This document shows, one piece after another, positions 1-9,696 of a stretch of 64,000 nt of DNA. The position numbers were made by a program, and so were the translations under genes. Below the pieces are notes generated by a model. It saw nothing but the letters and a program-made list of their open reading frames with translations. It had not been told where the DNA came from and ran no database searches. Within the stretch, counting starts at the first letter, position 1, and each line of letters opens with the position of its first letter. The stretch covers positions 53,421-117,420 of the forward strand of contig SCRT01000006.1 of assembly GCA_004298465.1 (NCBI GenBank), in the 5' to 3' direction. The DNA is from Nevskiaceae bacterium (GTDB lineage Bacteria; Pseudomonadota; Gammaproteobacteria; Nevskiales; Nevskiaceae).

Positions 1-1318
1 TCACCTCGCGGATCGAGTATTCACCGCCACCGCGTTCCGCAAGCTCGCGGAAGATGTTCTCGACCATGAAGATCGAGCCGTCGACGAGGATGCCAAAGTC
101 CACCGCCCCGATCGAAAGCAGGTTGGCGGAAGCATTCCTGGCGTCGAGGGCCAGCAGGGCAAACAGCAGGGCCAGCGGAATCGTCACCGCGACGATCAGC
201 CCGGCGCGGACGCTGTACAGGAAGAACACCAGCACAGCCATGACCAGCGCCATGCCGATGCCGAGGTTGTGCATGACCACGGACTGCGTCTCGTGGATGA
301 GCGTGGTCAGATCGTAGAAGGGATGGACCTTCACATCCGGCGGCAGGATGGCGTCGTTCAGTTCACGGGTCTTGGCCTCGACCCGCTTCAGGACGTTTTC
401 CGTGCGCGTCCCGGTCAGCGCGAGGATGACGCCTTCGACGGCATCGTCATCGTCCATGTAGCCGAATTCGCCGAGGCGCGGTGCGGTGCCGATGCGGACA
501 TCGGCGACGTCCTTGACGAGGATCGGGGTGCCGTTGTGGACCGCCAGCACGGTGTTGCGGATGTCCGCGAGCGTCTGGATGCGGCCCAGCCCGCGCACGT
601 AGAAGAACTGCCCGCCCTGCTGGTAGAAGCCGCCGCCGGAGTTGCCGTTGTTGGCCGCCAGCGCCGCCTCGACCTGCGCCACGGACAGGCCGACGGCTTC
701 CAGCTTGAGCGGATCGAGCAGCACCTGGTACTGTATGTTCCCGCCACCAAAGGCGGAATCGTCGGCCACCCCTGGAATCGAACGGTAGGCTGGCCCGATC
801 ACCCAGTCCTCGAGCGTCTTGAGTTCCATGGCCGAACGGTCGGGGCTCTGCAGGACGTAACGGTAGATGAGTCCGGACGGCGGCGACATCGGCGACAGCG
901 AGGGGGAAACACCCGTCGGCAGGCTGACACCGGGCAGGCGGTTGTAGACGCGCTGGCGTGCGAAATAGTGGCTGGTGTCGGTGGTAAAGATCAATTGCAC
1001 GTCGGACAGCCCGAACAGCGAGATCGAGCGTTGGGTGCGCAAGCCCGGAATCGCATTCATGCCGCGTTCCATCGGCACGGTGATCAAGCGTTCCACTTCC
1101 TGCGCCGAGTGCCCCGGCCACTGGCTGATGATTTCCACCAGCGGCGGCGAAAGGTTGGGGTAGGCATCCATCGGCATCACATGCCAGGCCCAGATTCCGC
1201 CGCCGGCCACCGCCAGTGACAGCAGTGCCACGAGCAGCCGCTGTTCAAGCGCGAAGCCGACGATGCGGTTGATCACGGAGCGCGGCGGCGTTCCGCGATC
1301 GGCGTTCGGAGCGCTCAT
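1..1318 (-). CDS. Heavy-metal efflux RND pump inner-membrane subunit (CusA/CzcA type), N-terminal part
   Basis: The reading frame from ATG 1318 runs off the left edge, leaving about 439 residues. It begins with a cytoplasmic tail and a first membrane helix (residues 16-36), then the periplasmic porter region with 'YPNLSPPLVEI' and 'WPGHSAQEVERLI', as in CusA/CzcA. Near the edge the motif 'GAVDFGILVDGS' carries the acidic residue of TM4 used for proton coupling in heavy-metal RND pumps. The start overlaps the stop of the adaptor gene (ATGA), so the two are translationally coupled. The metal (Cu/Ag or Co/Zn/Cd) cannot be told from this part. Confidence 0.93.
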   Translation of the reverse strand, partial: MSAPNADRGTPPRSVINRIVGFALEQRLLVALLSLAVAGGGIWAWHVMPMDAYPNLSPPLVEIISQWPGHSAQEVERLITVPMERGMNAIPGLRTQRSISLFGLSDVQLIFTTDTSHYFARQRVYNRLPGVSLPTGVSPSLSPMSPPSGLIYRYVLQSPDRSAMELKTLEDWVIGPAYRSIPGVADDSAFGGGNIQYQVLLDPLKLEAVGLSVAQVEAALAANNGNSGGGFYQQGGQFFYVRGLGRIQTLADIRNTVLAVHNGTPILVKDVADVRIGTAPRLGEFGYMDDDDAVEGVILALTGTRTENVLKRVEAKTRELNDAILPPDVKVHPFYDLTTLIHETQSVVMHNLGIGMALVMAVLVFFLYSVRAGLIVAVTIPLALLFALLALDARNASANLLSIGAVDFGILVDGSIFMVENIFRELAERGGGEYSIREV

Positions 1319-2493
1319 TGGCTTTGCACGAAATGCAGGAACAGCGCGCCGCTCACCACGATCCGGTCGCCGGCCGTGAGGCCGTCCGCGATCAGGAAAC
1401 GGTCGCCGATCCGCGGCCCGAGCGTGACGCTGCGGCGCGCATAGCGGTCATCCGGCTCGACGAGATAGACGAACGGCTGGTTTTCATCGTTGCGCAGCAC
1501 GGCGCCGACCGGGGCCAGCAGCCCCCGGTGCTGCGTCCGGGAATGCAGCCGCACCGTCACGTACATGCCCTGCCGCAGGGTATGGTCGGGGACAGCGACC
1601 GGAATTCGGACGTCGACCGCATGGGTATCCGCGTTGACCACCGCCGAGATGTGAGTGACGGCACCGGCGAGGGGTGCACTGCCGTCTCCCGGGTTCACGG
1701 TGGCCGGGTCTCCGACCTGCACCTGGCGAATGTCAGGGCCGAAGAGCTGGCTTGTGACCCACAGGTGGGAGGGATCGGAGATCACGAAACAAGGCGTGCT
1801 GCCGGCGCTCAGCGTCTGGCCCGGGGCCAGCGTGCGGGTGATGACGACCCCGCCGATCGGGGCGCGGATCAGGGCCGGGATGTCCGCGAGCGGAGTGCCG
1901 CCGCGAATCCGGGCGAGGGTCGCGGGCGGCGTGTGCAGGGCGGCCAGCGCCTGCAGTGCGGCCGCCCGGTCGGCGTCAGCACTCGCCGCGTCAGCCTGGG
2001 CCTGGGCGTTCTCGCGTTCCGGAATGGCGCGCTGCGCGGCCAGTGCCCGGTCGTTTGCGGCGACCGCGTCGGCTGCCTTGGCGGCCCGCACGGCCTTGCG
2101 ATAGGCGCCGGCGGCAGCGGTGAAGTCCGGCGAGACGACACGCGCCAGCACCTGGCCTGCCGCGACTTTCTGGCCTTCGTGCACGAGCACTTCAATCACG
2201 GTGCCGGAAAACGGTGCAGCCAGCTGGGCCGTGCGATCCCGGTCGAAGCCGACGCTGCCGGTGGTCGTGACGAGGTTGCGGTAAGTGTCGGGTTCGAGCG
2301 TCGCGACCTGCAACTGCTGGTGCTGCTGCGAAGTCAGCGGGAGCTTGAGGACGTTGGTGGCGGTGTCGCTCCCGGTGGGTGGGGAAGCCGCGGCGGCAAG
2401 GCCCGGCAGTGCCAGCGCACAGGCCAGCCAAAGCCGGCAGGTGAAGCGTCTGGCGCCGGCGGGTGCCGGCGTTCGGGTGCGTAAAGCTTTCAT
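1315..2493 (-). CDS. RND efflux periplasmic adaptor (CusB/CzcB family)
   Basis: Membrane fusion protein linking the inner-membrane pump to the outer-membrane channel. ATG 2493 (392 aa) is preferred over the upstream in-frame ATG because it overlaps the stop of the channel gene as ATGA and starts directly with a signal peptide ('RLWLACALALPGLAAAAS'). A lipoyl-like half ('APFSGTVIEVLVHEGQKVAAGQVLARV', given here as residues about 90-116), an alanine-rich coiled coil, a second lipoyl half ('IRAPIGGVVITRTLAPG') and a C-terminal beta barrel follow in the usual order. No N-terminal His/Met-rich metal-binding extension is visible. Confidence 0.92.
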   Translation of the reverse strand: MKALRTRTPAPAGARRFTCRLWLACALALPGLAAAASPPTGSDTATNVLKLPLTSQQHQQLQVATLEPDTYRNLVTTTGSVGFDRDRTAQLAAPFSGTVIEVLVHEGQKVAAGQVLARVVSPDFTAAAGAYRKAVRAAKAADAVAANDRALAAQRAIPERENAQAQADAASADADRAAALQALAALHTPPATLARIRGGTPLADIPALIRAPIGGVVITRTLAPGQTLSAGSTPCFVISDPSHLWVTSQLFGPDIRQVQVGDPATVNPGDGSAPLAGAVTHISAVVNADTHAVDVRIPVAVPDHTLRQGMYVTVRLHSRTQHRGLLAPVGAVLRNDENQPFVYLVEPDDRYARRSVTLGPRIGDRFLIADGLTAGDRIVVSGALFLHFVQSQ

Positions 2494-4019
2494 GTGTTGC
2501 CTGCCTGACGAGGGGCCTGCCACCAGCCGCCGATGGCCTGATAGAGCGCGGCGGTATCCGTGTAGCGGCTGGTGCGGGCCTGTACGAGCGCCGTGACAGC
2601 CTGTTGATAGCCCTGCTGGGCCGTGAGGACTTCCAGTGTGCTCACGCGGCCGAAGCGCAATTCAAGCCGGGCGAGATGCAGCGTGGTGTGGGCAGCACGT
2701 TCCGCGTCGTCCGCCGTCTGCAGGGCGCGCGCATCCTCGTTCAGTGCGCTCAAGACATCGGCGACGTTCTGGAACGCGCCCAGCACGGTCGTGCGGTACT
2801 GCTGCGCCGCTGCGACATAGGCGGCCTTGGCGGCCTGTTCCTGGTGGGCGAGGGCGCCGCCCGCGAAGATCGGTGCGGTCAGCGAGGCGGTGATGCCCCA
2901 CACGCCGCTGCCGGATGAGAACAGGTGGGCGATTTCGAGCGCAGTGTTGCCGAGGTTTGCGGTGAGGGTGATGTCCGGGAAGCGCTCTGCCGCGGCGATG
3001 CCGATGGCGGCGCTGGCCGCATGCAGGTTCGCGCGGGCCTGCAGGATATCCGGCCGCTGCGCCACCAGTCGGGAAGGCAGGCTCACCGGCAGCTGCGTGG
3101 GCAGCCGCAGATCGTGGAGGTCGAGATCGGTTCCCGGCGGCGGGTTCGGTCCGACGCCCAGCAGGGTCGCCAGTGCGTGTTCCGTCACCGCCCGCTGCTT
3201 GGCGAGCGGCGGAAGCTGTGCCTGTGCCTGCGCCAGCTGGCTGCGCTGGGCGGCGATGTCCAGCAGGCTTGCGTCGCCCTTGCGCGCACGCAATTCCATC
3301 ACGGCGAGGCTTTGCCGTTCCAGCGCCACGAGCCGGCGTGTGGCGTCTTCCTGCGCGCGCAGGGAGGCGACCTCGATCGCGGTGACGACGACGTTGCTTT
3401 CCAGCGTCGTCCGCGTGGCCAGCATCTCGAAGCGTGCGCCCTGCGCCTGGGCCTGCAGCGACTCATGCGTCCGGCGGCCGGCGCCGAACAGGTCCGGGGA
3501 GTACGAGACCTGCACCTGGGGCGTGAACAGGTTGTACAGGAATTCCTGCGGGACGGCGGGAAAGTTGGGGAACGGGGCAAGCGTCTCGGCAGCCTGCTGA
3601 CGGCTTGCGGAAGCGGTGGCCGACAGCGCGGGATAGAACGTCCCGAGTTGCGCCAGCATCGTTTCGTGGGCCGCCCGCACCGCGGCTTGCGCCGCCTTCA
3701 GGCCGGGATTGCGGACCAGAGCCTGGGCGACCAGCGCATCCACCGCGCTGGAATGGAACAGCCGCCACCAGTCGCGCGGAACGGCGGCGCCGGCAATGAA
3801 CTGCTGGCCTTGCGTGCCGGCGATTCCGCTGGTGTGGACGGCAGGCGTCGCTTGCGGGATCGTGTAGGCGTTGTCCTCAGGCGGGGCGGGCGCATGAAAA
3901 TCCGGCCCCGCCGTGCACCCCCCCAGACCTGCCACGATGACGGCAAACGCCACGAAAAGTGCCCGCGGTATTCGTTGGAAAGCTCCCGGTTCTGTCGTTA
4001 CGTACTGCCTTTGCGACAT
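2490..4019 (-). CDS. Outer-membrane efflux lipoprotein (CusC/NodT family)
   Basis: TolC-like outer-membrane channel for the RND pump. From ATG 4019 (AAGG 8 nt upstream) the protein has 509 residues, with a lipoprotein signal ending 'VAGLGGC', so it should be acylated. Two OEP repeats are visible, with the conserved 'VPRDWWRLF' start, 'DLFGAGRR' after the first strand pair, 'LPSRLVAQRPDILQAR' and the closing 'ALYQAIGGWW'. It is the first of three overlapping genes (channel, adaptor, pump). A 183 bp gap separates it from the DUF305 gene upstream. Confidence 0.92.
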   Translation of the reverse strand: MSQRQYVTTEPGAFQRIPRALFVAFAVIVAGLGGCTAGPDFHAPAPPEDNAYTIPQATPAVHTSGIAGTQGQQFIAGAAVPRDWWRLFHSSAVDALVAQALVRNPGLKAAQAAVRAAHETMLAQLGTFYPALSATASASRQQAAETLAPFPNFPAVPQEFLYNLFTPQVQVSYSPDLFGAGRRTHESLQAQAQGARFEMLATRTTLESNVVVTAIEVASLRAQEDATRRLVALERQSLAVMELRARKGDASLLDIAAQRSQLAQAQAQLPPLAKQRAVTEHALATLLGVGPNPPPGTDLDLHDLRLPTQLPVSLPSRLVAQRPDILQARANLHAASAAIGIAAAERFPDITLTANLGNTALEIAHLFSSGSGVWGITASLTAPIFAGGALAHQEQAAKAAYVAAAQQYRTTVLGAFQNVADVLSALNEDARALQTADDAERAAHTTLHLARLELRFGRVSTLEVLTAQQGYQQAVTALVQARTSRYTDTAALYQAIGGWWQAPRQAGNT

Positions 4020-4202
4020 GGATCTGGCCTTGTCTGGACGCAAGCGCGCGTCGACAGAAATCCGGGAACCGGCGGGGATTCATCGGCGCGCTTTTGCCAA
4101 CGATAGCGTCAGACTCTGCGCCGGCCCGTTGGTTCCTTGTACGGTTCGCGTGCACAGAGTGTCTTGGCCCACCTCGCTGAGGGTATCCGGGAATGGGCGG
4201 GT

Positions 4203-4916
4203 TCAGTGCGTGGCGGCCGCGTCGGTGTGGAACAGGGGCGGCAGCGGCTGGGCGCCGATAGCGTGCAGTTGTGCCGACATCATGGAGATTTCCTGCGCCT
4301 GTTCGAACAGCATGCCGCGTGCCGCGTCGCGGACGTATTGCAGGTGTGCGCCCTGTTCGGCCCGGCGCGCCATGAGGATGCCGCCTTCATGGTGGCGGGT
4401 CATCAATTGCATGAACAGCACGTCGAAAGCGGGCCCGCGGGCACGCCACAGCCGGGCCAGTTCATCCGTGCTCGCCATGCCGGGCATGGGGGAAGGTCGG
4501 GAAGGCTGCGTTGCTCCCGCGTGCGCGGTGGCTGTCGCCGGCTTGTGCTGCGCCATCCACGCCATCGACGTGGCGGCCACCAGCGGAGCGCCCCACACCT
4601 GCAGCCAGCCGCGCATCATGCCCATTTCCTGCGACTGGCTGGTCAGGATGCTGCGGGCGATGCCGCGCACTGCGGGGGTGGCGCGGTCCAGCGCCAGCGT
4701 TGCCATCAGCACCGCCTGCTGATGGTGCATCACCATGTCCTGGCTGAAGCCGATATCGACGGCGCCGGGCCTTGCGGATTCGGGCACGGCATGCACGCCG
4801 AGCGTGAACCCGATGACACCGACCACCAGCAGCAATACCGGCCCGCCAAGGCCTTTCAGCAGACCTGACCGCGTGATGGTATTCACGTTCAGGGCTGTGC
4901 CGTGCAACCCGCCCAT
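4203..4916 (-). CDS. DUF305 family membrane-anchored protein
   Basis: One N-terminal membrane helix (about residues 22-42) is followed by two copies of the His-rich DUF305 ferritin-like helix pair: 'FSQDMVMHHQQAVLMA' and 'FMQLMTRHHEGGILMA', with Met-rich segments ('EMGMMRGW', 'EISMMSAQ'). DUF305 proteins are often found near copper or other metal-resistance genes; function is unproven. ATG 4916 overlaps the end of the lipoprotein gene by 28 nt; a GTG at 4886 is an alternative start. The location between the lipoprotein and the Cus operon suggests a periplasmic metal-handling role (inference). Confidence 0.85.
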   Translation of the reverse strand: MGGLHGTALNVNTITRSGLLKGLGGPVLLLVVGVIGFTLGVHAVPESARPGAVDIGFSQDMVMHHQQAVLMATLALDRATPAVRGIARSILTSQSQEMGMMRGWLQVWGAPLVAATSMAWMAQHKPATATAHAGATQPSRPSPMPGMASTDELARLWRARGPAFDVLFMQLMTRHHEGGILMARRAEQGAHLQYVRDAARGMLFEQAQEISMMSAQLHAIGAQPLPPLFHTDAAATH

Positions 4917-6673
4917 ATCGACTGCGGAACCTGCAGGACGTAGAAGCCGGATATGGAATCGGTGTACCAGATCTGGCAGCGCGCCGGGTCGAAAGCCGGT
5001 TGCGAGAACGCCAGCTCGCCGGGGCCGACGTCGAGTATTTCAGTCGTCAGGATGCTGGGGTCCGGCACGGCAGCGGTCACGTTCGGCAGGACGCCGGTGA
5101 GGGTGTTCGTCAGGTTCGCGACGTTCTGCGACAGCACCGAACCGCCGGCGGTCAGCGGTTGCAGGGCCTTGAGCAGCCGGCCGGCCTTGGGCGGCGCGAG
5201 GAAGTAGGCGACTTCGCGGGGATGCGCCACGTCGCTGATGTCGAACACGCGCAGCCCGGACGTGATGGTGGAGCAGGCGGCAATCTGCGGGTTGTCCTGC
5301 GTCGGCAGCGCACAGTAGTGGAAGGCGTAGCCGAGCACCTGGTTGGGCGGCAACGGCGTCGGGTCCAGGTCCGCCGCCTTGTGTTCGGCCTGCATGTTCA
5401 CCGCCAGCCGGATGTTGGAGACGATGAACGGATGCGCCGGGTCGTCGATGTTCAGGATGCGCGCTGCGCCGGGGCTGTCGTTGACCGTGGCGGGGTTGAA
5501 GCGGAACGCGAATTCCTCGAATTCCAGCAGGTACTGATGGCCGTCGCGCGTGAACGGCACGGTGTTCTGCGGAATCGTCGCCGTCGGCCACGAGACGCGC
5601 GCGATGTCGCGCACCCTGGGGTTGGCGTCGCGATTCTGGATTTCGCTGACGTCCATCAACCCCAGGTTCCCGTTCACCGTGTCCGTGTGGTACAGGGTGT
5701 CGCCGTCGGCCGAGAAATTCAGGCCGTGCGAATAGTACGGCCCGCGCCACAATTCCTTTGGCTGCGTCGGGTCGGTCACGTCGATGGCCTGGATGTAGCC
5801 GAAGCCGCCGGCGATCCAGAACGTGTTGCCGTCCGGGCTGAATCCGCTTTCATGGCCGGTGATGGACGGGAACTGCCCCTTCAGGACTGGATTGCGGCAA
5901 TCCCCGCTGATGTCGTAGATCGCCATCGTCCCCGGCAGCGTTGCGGCATTGCCGACGTCGGCGGCCAGCAGGCCCCGTTTCGCGTTGAGGTTCAGCGATT
6001 CGTGCGGCGCCAGCATCGCCAGCGAATCCGTGAGGGTCTTGACGAGTTGCGGATGGGCCGGGTCGTCCATGTCCAGTACCGCAACGCCCAGCGATGGCCC
6101 CCCGCCCAGGCTGACGATCGCGGTCGGGCCGCCGGCAAAGGACGTGTCGTAGTAGGCGCAGGTATGCCCCTGGGTGTCGGTGTAGCGCCAGGTGCGGAAG
6201 CCGCCAGGCAAATCGCCATAGTTGGAGACCAGCTTCATGTTGCAGGCCCAGCCCTGGTCCGCCTGTGGCGAGTTGATGTCGGCGGCCGTCACCCGGCCCT
6301 GGACGCCGCCGGGTGGGGCCAGCGGCGTGAGCGGCGCGGAATAGCCACTGTCGCATTGTGCCGGGGGAACCGGCGCCAGGGCGGGTGCGAACAGCACGGT
6401 CGGCGTCATCTCGGTTGCGAGTTGCGAAGCCGCAAGGCCGAACGTGATATTGGCGACATCGTTGAGCGGCAGGGCCGGCCCCTGAACGTTCAGGCCGGGA
6501 ATGATGGTCGTGGTGACCGAGGTGGAACCATTCTGGCCGCCTGCCCCGGTCTGGTCCGCCGGGCTACCCGCCGCGACAGGGGCGTGGGAGCCGCTGCAGG
6601 CAACCAGCAGGATGGCCGTTGCCGCCATGGCCACCGTGCATGCACTACGTTTCCCGTTCATCGTGAACTTCAT
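4889..6673 (-). CDS. LVIVD-repeat beta-propeller lipoprotein
   Basis: From ATG 6673 (AAGGGA 7 nt upstream) the 594-residue product starts with a lipoprotein signal ending 'ILLVACSG'. The rest shows repeated propeller-blade motifs such as 'VAVLDMDDPAHPQLVKTL', 'AIYDISGDCRNPVLKG', 'IQAIDVTDPTQPKELW' and 'LRVFDISDVAHPREVAY', the signature of LVIVD-repeat proteins. Such proteins are exported and their ligands are unknown. It heads the run leading to DUF305 and the metal efflux genes, so co-expression is likely. An upstream in-frame ATG at 6847 would lack the signal peptide and is not favoured. Confidence 0.8.
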   Translation of the reverse strand: MKFTMNGKRSACTVAMAATAILLVACSGSHAPVAAGSPADQTGAGGQNGSTSVTTTIIPGLNVQGPALPLNDVANITFGLAASQLATEMTPTVLFAPALAPVPPAQCDSGYSAPLTPLAPPGGVQGRVTAADINSPQADQGWACNMKLVSNYGDLPGGFRTWRYTDTQGHTCAYYDTSFAGGPTAIVSLGGGPSLGVAVLDMDDPAHPQLVKTLTDSLAMLAPHESLNLNAKRGLLAADVGNAATLPGTMAIYDISGDCRNPVLKGQFPSITGHESGFSPDGNTFWIAGGFGYIQAIDVTDPTQPKELWRGPYYSHGLNFSADGDTLYHTDTVNGNLGLMDVSEIQNRDANPRVRDIARVSWPTATIPQNTVPFTRDGHQYLLEFEEFAFRFNPATVNDSPGAARILNIDDPAHPFIVSNIRLAVNMQAEHKAADLDPTPLPPNQVLGYAFHYCALPTQDNPQIAACSTITSGLRVFDISDVAHPREVAYFLAPPKAGRLLKALQPLTAGGSVLSQNVANLTNTLTGVLPNVTAAVPDPSILTTEILDVGPGELAFSQPAFDPARCQIWYTDSISGFYVLQVPQSIWAGCTAQP

Positions 6674-6764
6674 GTGCGTTCCCTTCCCCGCGCTGGATGT
6701 CTCCGACTTTACGCCGGCATCGCCCCTGCATGTGACGCCCGTATTCGCGAACGGTCGGCCGCCC

Positions 6765-6792
6765 TTCGATATATATTCATGCACATAACGAA
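6765..6792. promoter_or_regulatory. ModE-like molybdate operator
   Basis: Two imperfectly inverted 11 bp halves, TTCGATATATA (6765-6775) and CACATAACGAA (6782-6792), are separated by 6 bp. This is the geometry of the E. coli ModE site (ATCGCTATATA, 6 bp, TATATAACGAT); 17 of 22 half-site bases agree by eye. It lies in the divergent gap between the LVIVD lipoprotein and the molybdate-type transporter, 23 bp before the binding-protein start. No modE gene is in the window. Confidence 0.55.
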
Positions 6793-6815
6793 TGTTCGAG
6801 GTGGCCTGTTTGATG

Positions 6816-7787
6816 GGAACGTCCTTGCGATGGAGTGGAGTGTGCAACGGTGCGGGCGCTTGGCGCGTGGTCGGCGCGCTGGGGGTTGCCGTGCTGCTGG
6901 CGGTGGTCGTGCCGGCGGCGCGGCCGGCCTCGGCGGCTGGCGTGCTGCAGGTGGATTACGCCGGCTCGATGGGTACGGTGATGGACACGGTGCTGGGCCC
7001 GGCCTTCGCAAAGGCGAACGACGTGCGGTATCGCGGCAAGGGGCAGGGTTCCTACGGGCTGGCGCGGCTGATCGCCGGGCGGCAGTTGCGGCCGGATGTG
7101 TTCGTGGCAATCACGCCCGGGCCGATCCGGGTGGTCCAGCAGGCGGGGCTGATGGCGGAAGCGCTGCCGGTGGCCAGCACGCGGATGGTGATCGCCTACA
7201 GCCCCAAGAGCCGGTTCGCGGTGGAATTCGCGGCGGCAGCTGCGGGACGTACACCGTGGTATGAAGTCCTGCAACGCAAGGGTCTGCAGTTCGGGCGGAC
7301 CGACCCGTTAACGGACCCGCAAGGCCGCAATATCGTCTTGACGATGCAGCTTGCCGCGCTGTTCTACGGGCAGCCTGAACTCGTCGCCAGGGTTCTGGGG
7401 GCACCGGTGAACCCGCGGCAGATTTTCAGCGAACCCTCGCTGCTGTCGCGGCTGGAGGCCGGGCAGGTGGACGCGGCGTCGGGGTACCGCAGCGCGGTCG
7501 TTTCGCATCGGCTGCCGTACATCTCGCTGCCGGACGAGATCGACCTCGGCGACCCTGCGCAGGAAAAGACCTGGTACGTGCGCGCCGGGTTCACCCTGCC
7601 CGGGCCGGCCGGCAAGCCGGTGCGGGTCACGGTGCAGCCGCTGGTCTTTTATGCCGGCGTGCTGAAGGACGCGGCGAACCCGCGTGCCGCCCACGCGTTC
7701 GTGGACTACCTGCGCAGCGCGGCCGGGCAGAAAAGCTTTGCCGCCTTCGGCTATGACCCGCCGCGCGGTGCGGCGCTGGTGCCGTGA
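6816..7787 (+). CDS. Molybdate/tungstate-type ABC transporter substrate-binding protein
   Basis: Periplasmic binding protein of the WtpA/ModA class. ATG 6816 is chosen because GAGGTGG lies 8 nt upstream; the in-frame ATG 6792 has no such site. A hydrophobic signal ends near 'ARPASAAG'. The mature part opens with 'VDYAGSMGTVMDTVLGPAF', where the Ser sits at the usual oxyanion-binding position, and has 'FGRTDPLTDPQGRNIVLTMQL' (residues about 155-175) and 'SGYRSAVVSHRLPYISLP', typical of WtpA-like proteins. A permease and an ATPase follow immediately. Molybdate versus tungstate cannot be separated by inspection. Confidence 0.85.
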   Translation, partial: GTSLRWSGVCNGAGAWRVVGALGVAVLLAVVVPAARPASAAGVLQVDYAGSMGTVMDTVLGPAFAKANDVRYRGKGQGSYGLARLIAGRQLRPDVFVAITPGPIRVVQQAGLMAEALPVASTRMVIAYSPKSRFAVEFAAAAAGRTPWYEVLQRKGLQFGRTDPLTDPQGRNIVLTMQLAALFYGQPELVARVLGAPVNPRQIFSEPSLLSRLEAGQVDAASGYRSAVVSHRLPYISLPDEIDLGDPAQEKTWYVRAGFTLPGPAGKPVRVTVQPLVFYAGVLKDAANPRAAHAFVDYLRSAAGQKSFAAFGYDPPRGAALVP

Positions 7788-7800
7788 TGGCGCACCCCGC

Positions 7801-8559
7801 ATGAACCGGCTGGCGCTTGTTGTCGTCGCCGTGCTGGGCACGGTGCTGCTTACGCTGCCCTTCGTCGGGCTGGCGTTCGCCACGCCGTGGCTGGAGCTGC
7901 ACTACGCAGCAGGCGATCTCCAGGCCCTGTGGACGTCGATCGTCTATACCCTCGTCGCGCTTGCCATCGACATTGCCTTGGGTACGCCGCTGGCGTGGTG
8001 GCTGGCCCGCTACCGGTTCCGCGGGAAATGGCTGGTGACGGTGGCCATCCTGCTGCCGCTGCTGTCGCCGCCGCTGGCCATGGGCCTGCTGCTGGCGATT
8101 TCCTTCGGCCCCTACGGCTGGGCTGGCGCGCCGCTGCAGGCGGTGGGTGTGTTCCTGACGAATACGCCGGCCGCTTTCGTGATGGCCCAGGTCTATGCCT
8201 CCGCCGCTTATTACGTCATCGCCGCGCGGGCCGCGTTTGAAGCCGTGCCGCGTGAGCTGGAGCAGGTGGGCCTGTCCCTCGGGCGCTCGCCGTGGCAGGT
8301 TTTCCGGCGCGTCACGGTGCCACTGTCCGCCCTGGGGTTGTCGGCGGGAGCAGCGCTGGCGTGGGTGCGTGCGCTCGGTGAATTCGGCGTGGTGCTGATC
8401 GTGGCGTATTTCCCGCAGGGGATTCCCGTGAAGCTGTGGACGAACCTTGAAAACATCGGCCTGTCGGCGATTTACCCGCTGCTGTGGACGTTCTTCGTAA
8501 TCGCCTTGCCGCTGCCGCTAGTGCTCGGCGCGCTGTCGCGCCGGCAGCCTGTCTACTGA
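7801..8559 (+). CDS. Molybdate/tungstate-type ABC transporter permease
   Basis: 252 residues with about five to six membrane helices. The cytoplasmic EAA loop that docks the ATPase is clear ('[20 protein letters not shown]'). ATG 7801 lies 13 bp after the binding-protein stop and is preferred over a longer in-frame start that would overlap that gene by about 100 bp. It resembles ModB/WtpB permeases ('[15 protein letters not shown]', '[18 protein letters not shown]'). Its TGA overlaps the ATG of the ATPase. Confidence 0.88.
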   Translation: MNRLALVVVAVLGTVLLTLPFVGLAFATPWLELHYAAGDLQALWTSIVYTLVALAIDIALGTPLAWWLARYRFRGKWLVTVAILLPLLSPPLAMGLLLAISFGPYGWAGAPLQAVGVFLTNTPAAFVMAQVYASAAYYVIAARAAFEAVPRELEQVGLSLGRSPWQVFRRVTVPLSALGLSAGAALAWVRALGEFGVVLIVAYFPQGIPVKLWTNLENIGLSAIYPLLWTFFVIALPLPLVLGALSRRQPVY

Positions 8560-9572
8560 TGCGCGTGCGGATCGAAGTGGCGGCACCGGTGCGTCTGGAC
8601 GTCGCGCTCGAACTCGACGGCTTCACGGCATTGCTGGGCATGTCCGGGTCCGGCAAGACCAGCGTGCTGCGCGCCATCGCCGGGTTGCTGCCGGCGCGCG
8701 TCACGCCTTGGGGCGGTGTCCCCGTGCAACATCGTCCGGTGGGTTACGTGCCGCAGGGCTTTGCGCTTTTTCCGCACCTGCGGGCGTGGGAGAACGTGGC
8801 GTTTGCGCTGGATGGTACGCGCCGGGCCCGGCGCGACCGGGCGCTGGAGCTGCTGGCGCGGATGCGGCTGCAGACGGTTGCGGACCGGTTCCCTGCCGCG
8901 CTGTCAGGCGGGCAGCAGCAGCGCGTGGCGCTGGCGCGGGCACTGGCGCGTGAGCCGCGTGTGTTGTTGCTCGACGAGCCCACTTCCGCGCTCGATGCCG
9001 TGACGCGCAGCGAGGTGATGGCCGAACTCGTCGAACTCGTCCACGCCAACCGGGTGCCCGCGCTGGCCGCGACGCACGACCCGCTGCTGGCCGCCGTCGC
9101 GGATGACGTGGCGTTGCTGGCCGATGGTCGGATTCTCCAGCAGGGGCCGGCGGCGGATGTGTTCGTGCATCCGGTCGATGCCCACGCTGCACGGCTCGTT
9201 GCGCTGCGCAACGTTTATACCGCGCATATCCATGCCCGCGGCCCTGCCGGGCTGGTGCTGGACTGCGGTGGCTGGGAACTGACCGCTGCGGTTCCGGAGT
9301 GGCTGGTGGGGGAACGGACGCAGGTGGGGGTGGCGATCCGCCCCGAGGCCGTGGCGCTGACATCCGCCCCCGGTGTGCCGCGGGCCGAAGTCGTCTCGGT
9401 GCGGAACGAAGGCTGGTTGTGCCGCGTCGTGCTGCGCATGGCGACGATTACCGTGGAAGCCCTGTTGCAGGCCCCGGAACAACCGATCCGCAGCGGCCAG
9501 ATCTACGGCGTCGAGGTCCCGCCGCGCTGCGTGCACCTGTTCCCTATTGATCAGCAGGGAAATTCTGAATAA
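8559..9572 (+). CDS. Molybdate/tungstate-type ABC transporter ATP-binding protein
   Basis: 337 residues from ATG 8559, which shares its A with the permease stop (TGATG). Walker A 'GMSGSGKTS', Q-loop '[13 protein letters not shown]', signature '[15 protein letters not shown]', Walker B '[12 protein letters not shown]' and the switch His ('ATHDP') are all present. The C-terminal third ('[12 protein letters not shown]', '[13 protein letters not shown]') looks like a TOBE/Mop domain, which in ModC/WtpC binds the oxyanion. It completes a binding protein, permease, ATPase operon. Confidence 0.9.
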   Translation: MRVRIEVAAPVRLDVALELDGFTALLGMSGSGKTSVLRAIAGLLPARVTPWGGVPVQHRPVGYVPQGFALFPHLRAWENVAFALDGTRRARRDRALELLARMRLQTVADRFPAALSGGQQQRVALARALAREPRVLLLDEPTSALDAVTRSEVMAELVELVHANRVPALAATHDPLLAAVADDVALLADGRILQQGPAADVFVHPVDAHAARLVALRNVYTAHIHARGPAGLVLDCGGWELTAAVPEWLVGERTQVGVAIRPEAVALTSAPGVPRAEVVSVRNEGWLCRVVLRMATITVEALLQAPEQPIRSGQIYGVEVPPRCVHLFPIDQQGNSE

Positions 9573-9696
9573 CCGTTGCAAGCCAAGACGGGTCGCACAG
9601 GAACGGCACCGAAAAACGGGCTCAGATTTTGCAGATTCATGCCAGAGGTTGCGAGTCCAATCTCCATCCTTGTCGTGTCCCTGTCGCCGGCAGTCC

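Noticed and set aside
5000..7264. 754-codon plus-strand open frame
   Set aside because: Antisense to the LVIVD lipoprotein; low-complexity composition, no motif.
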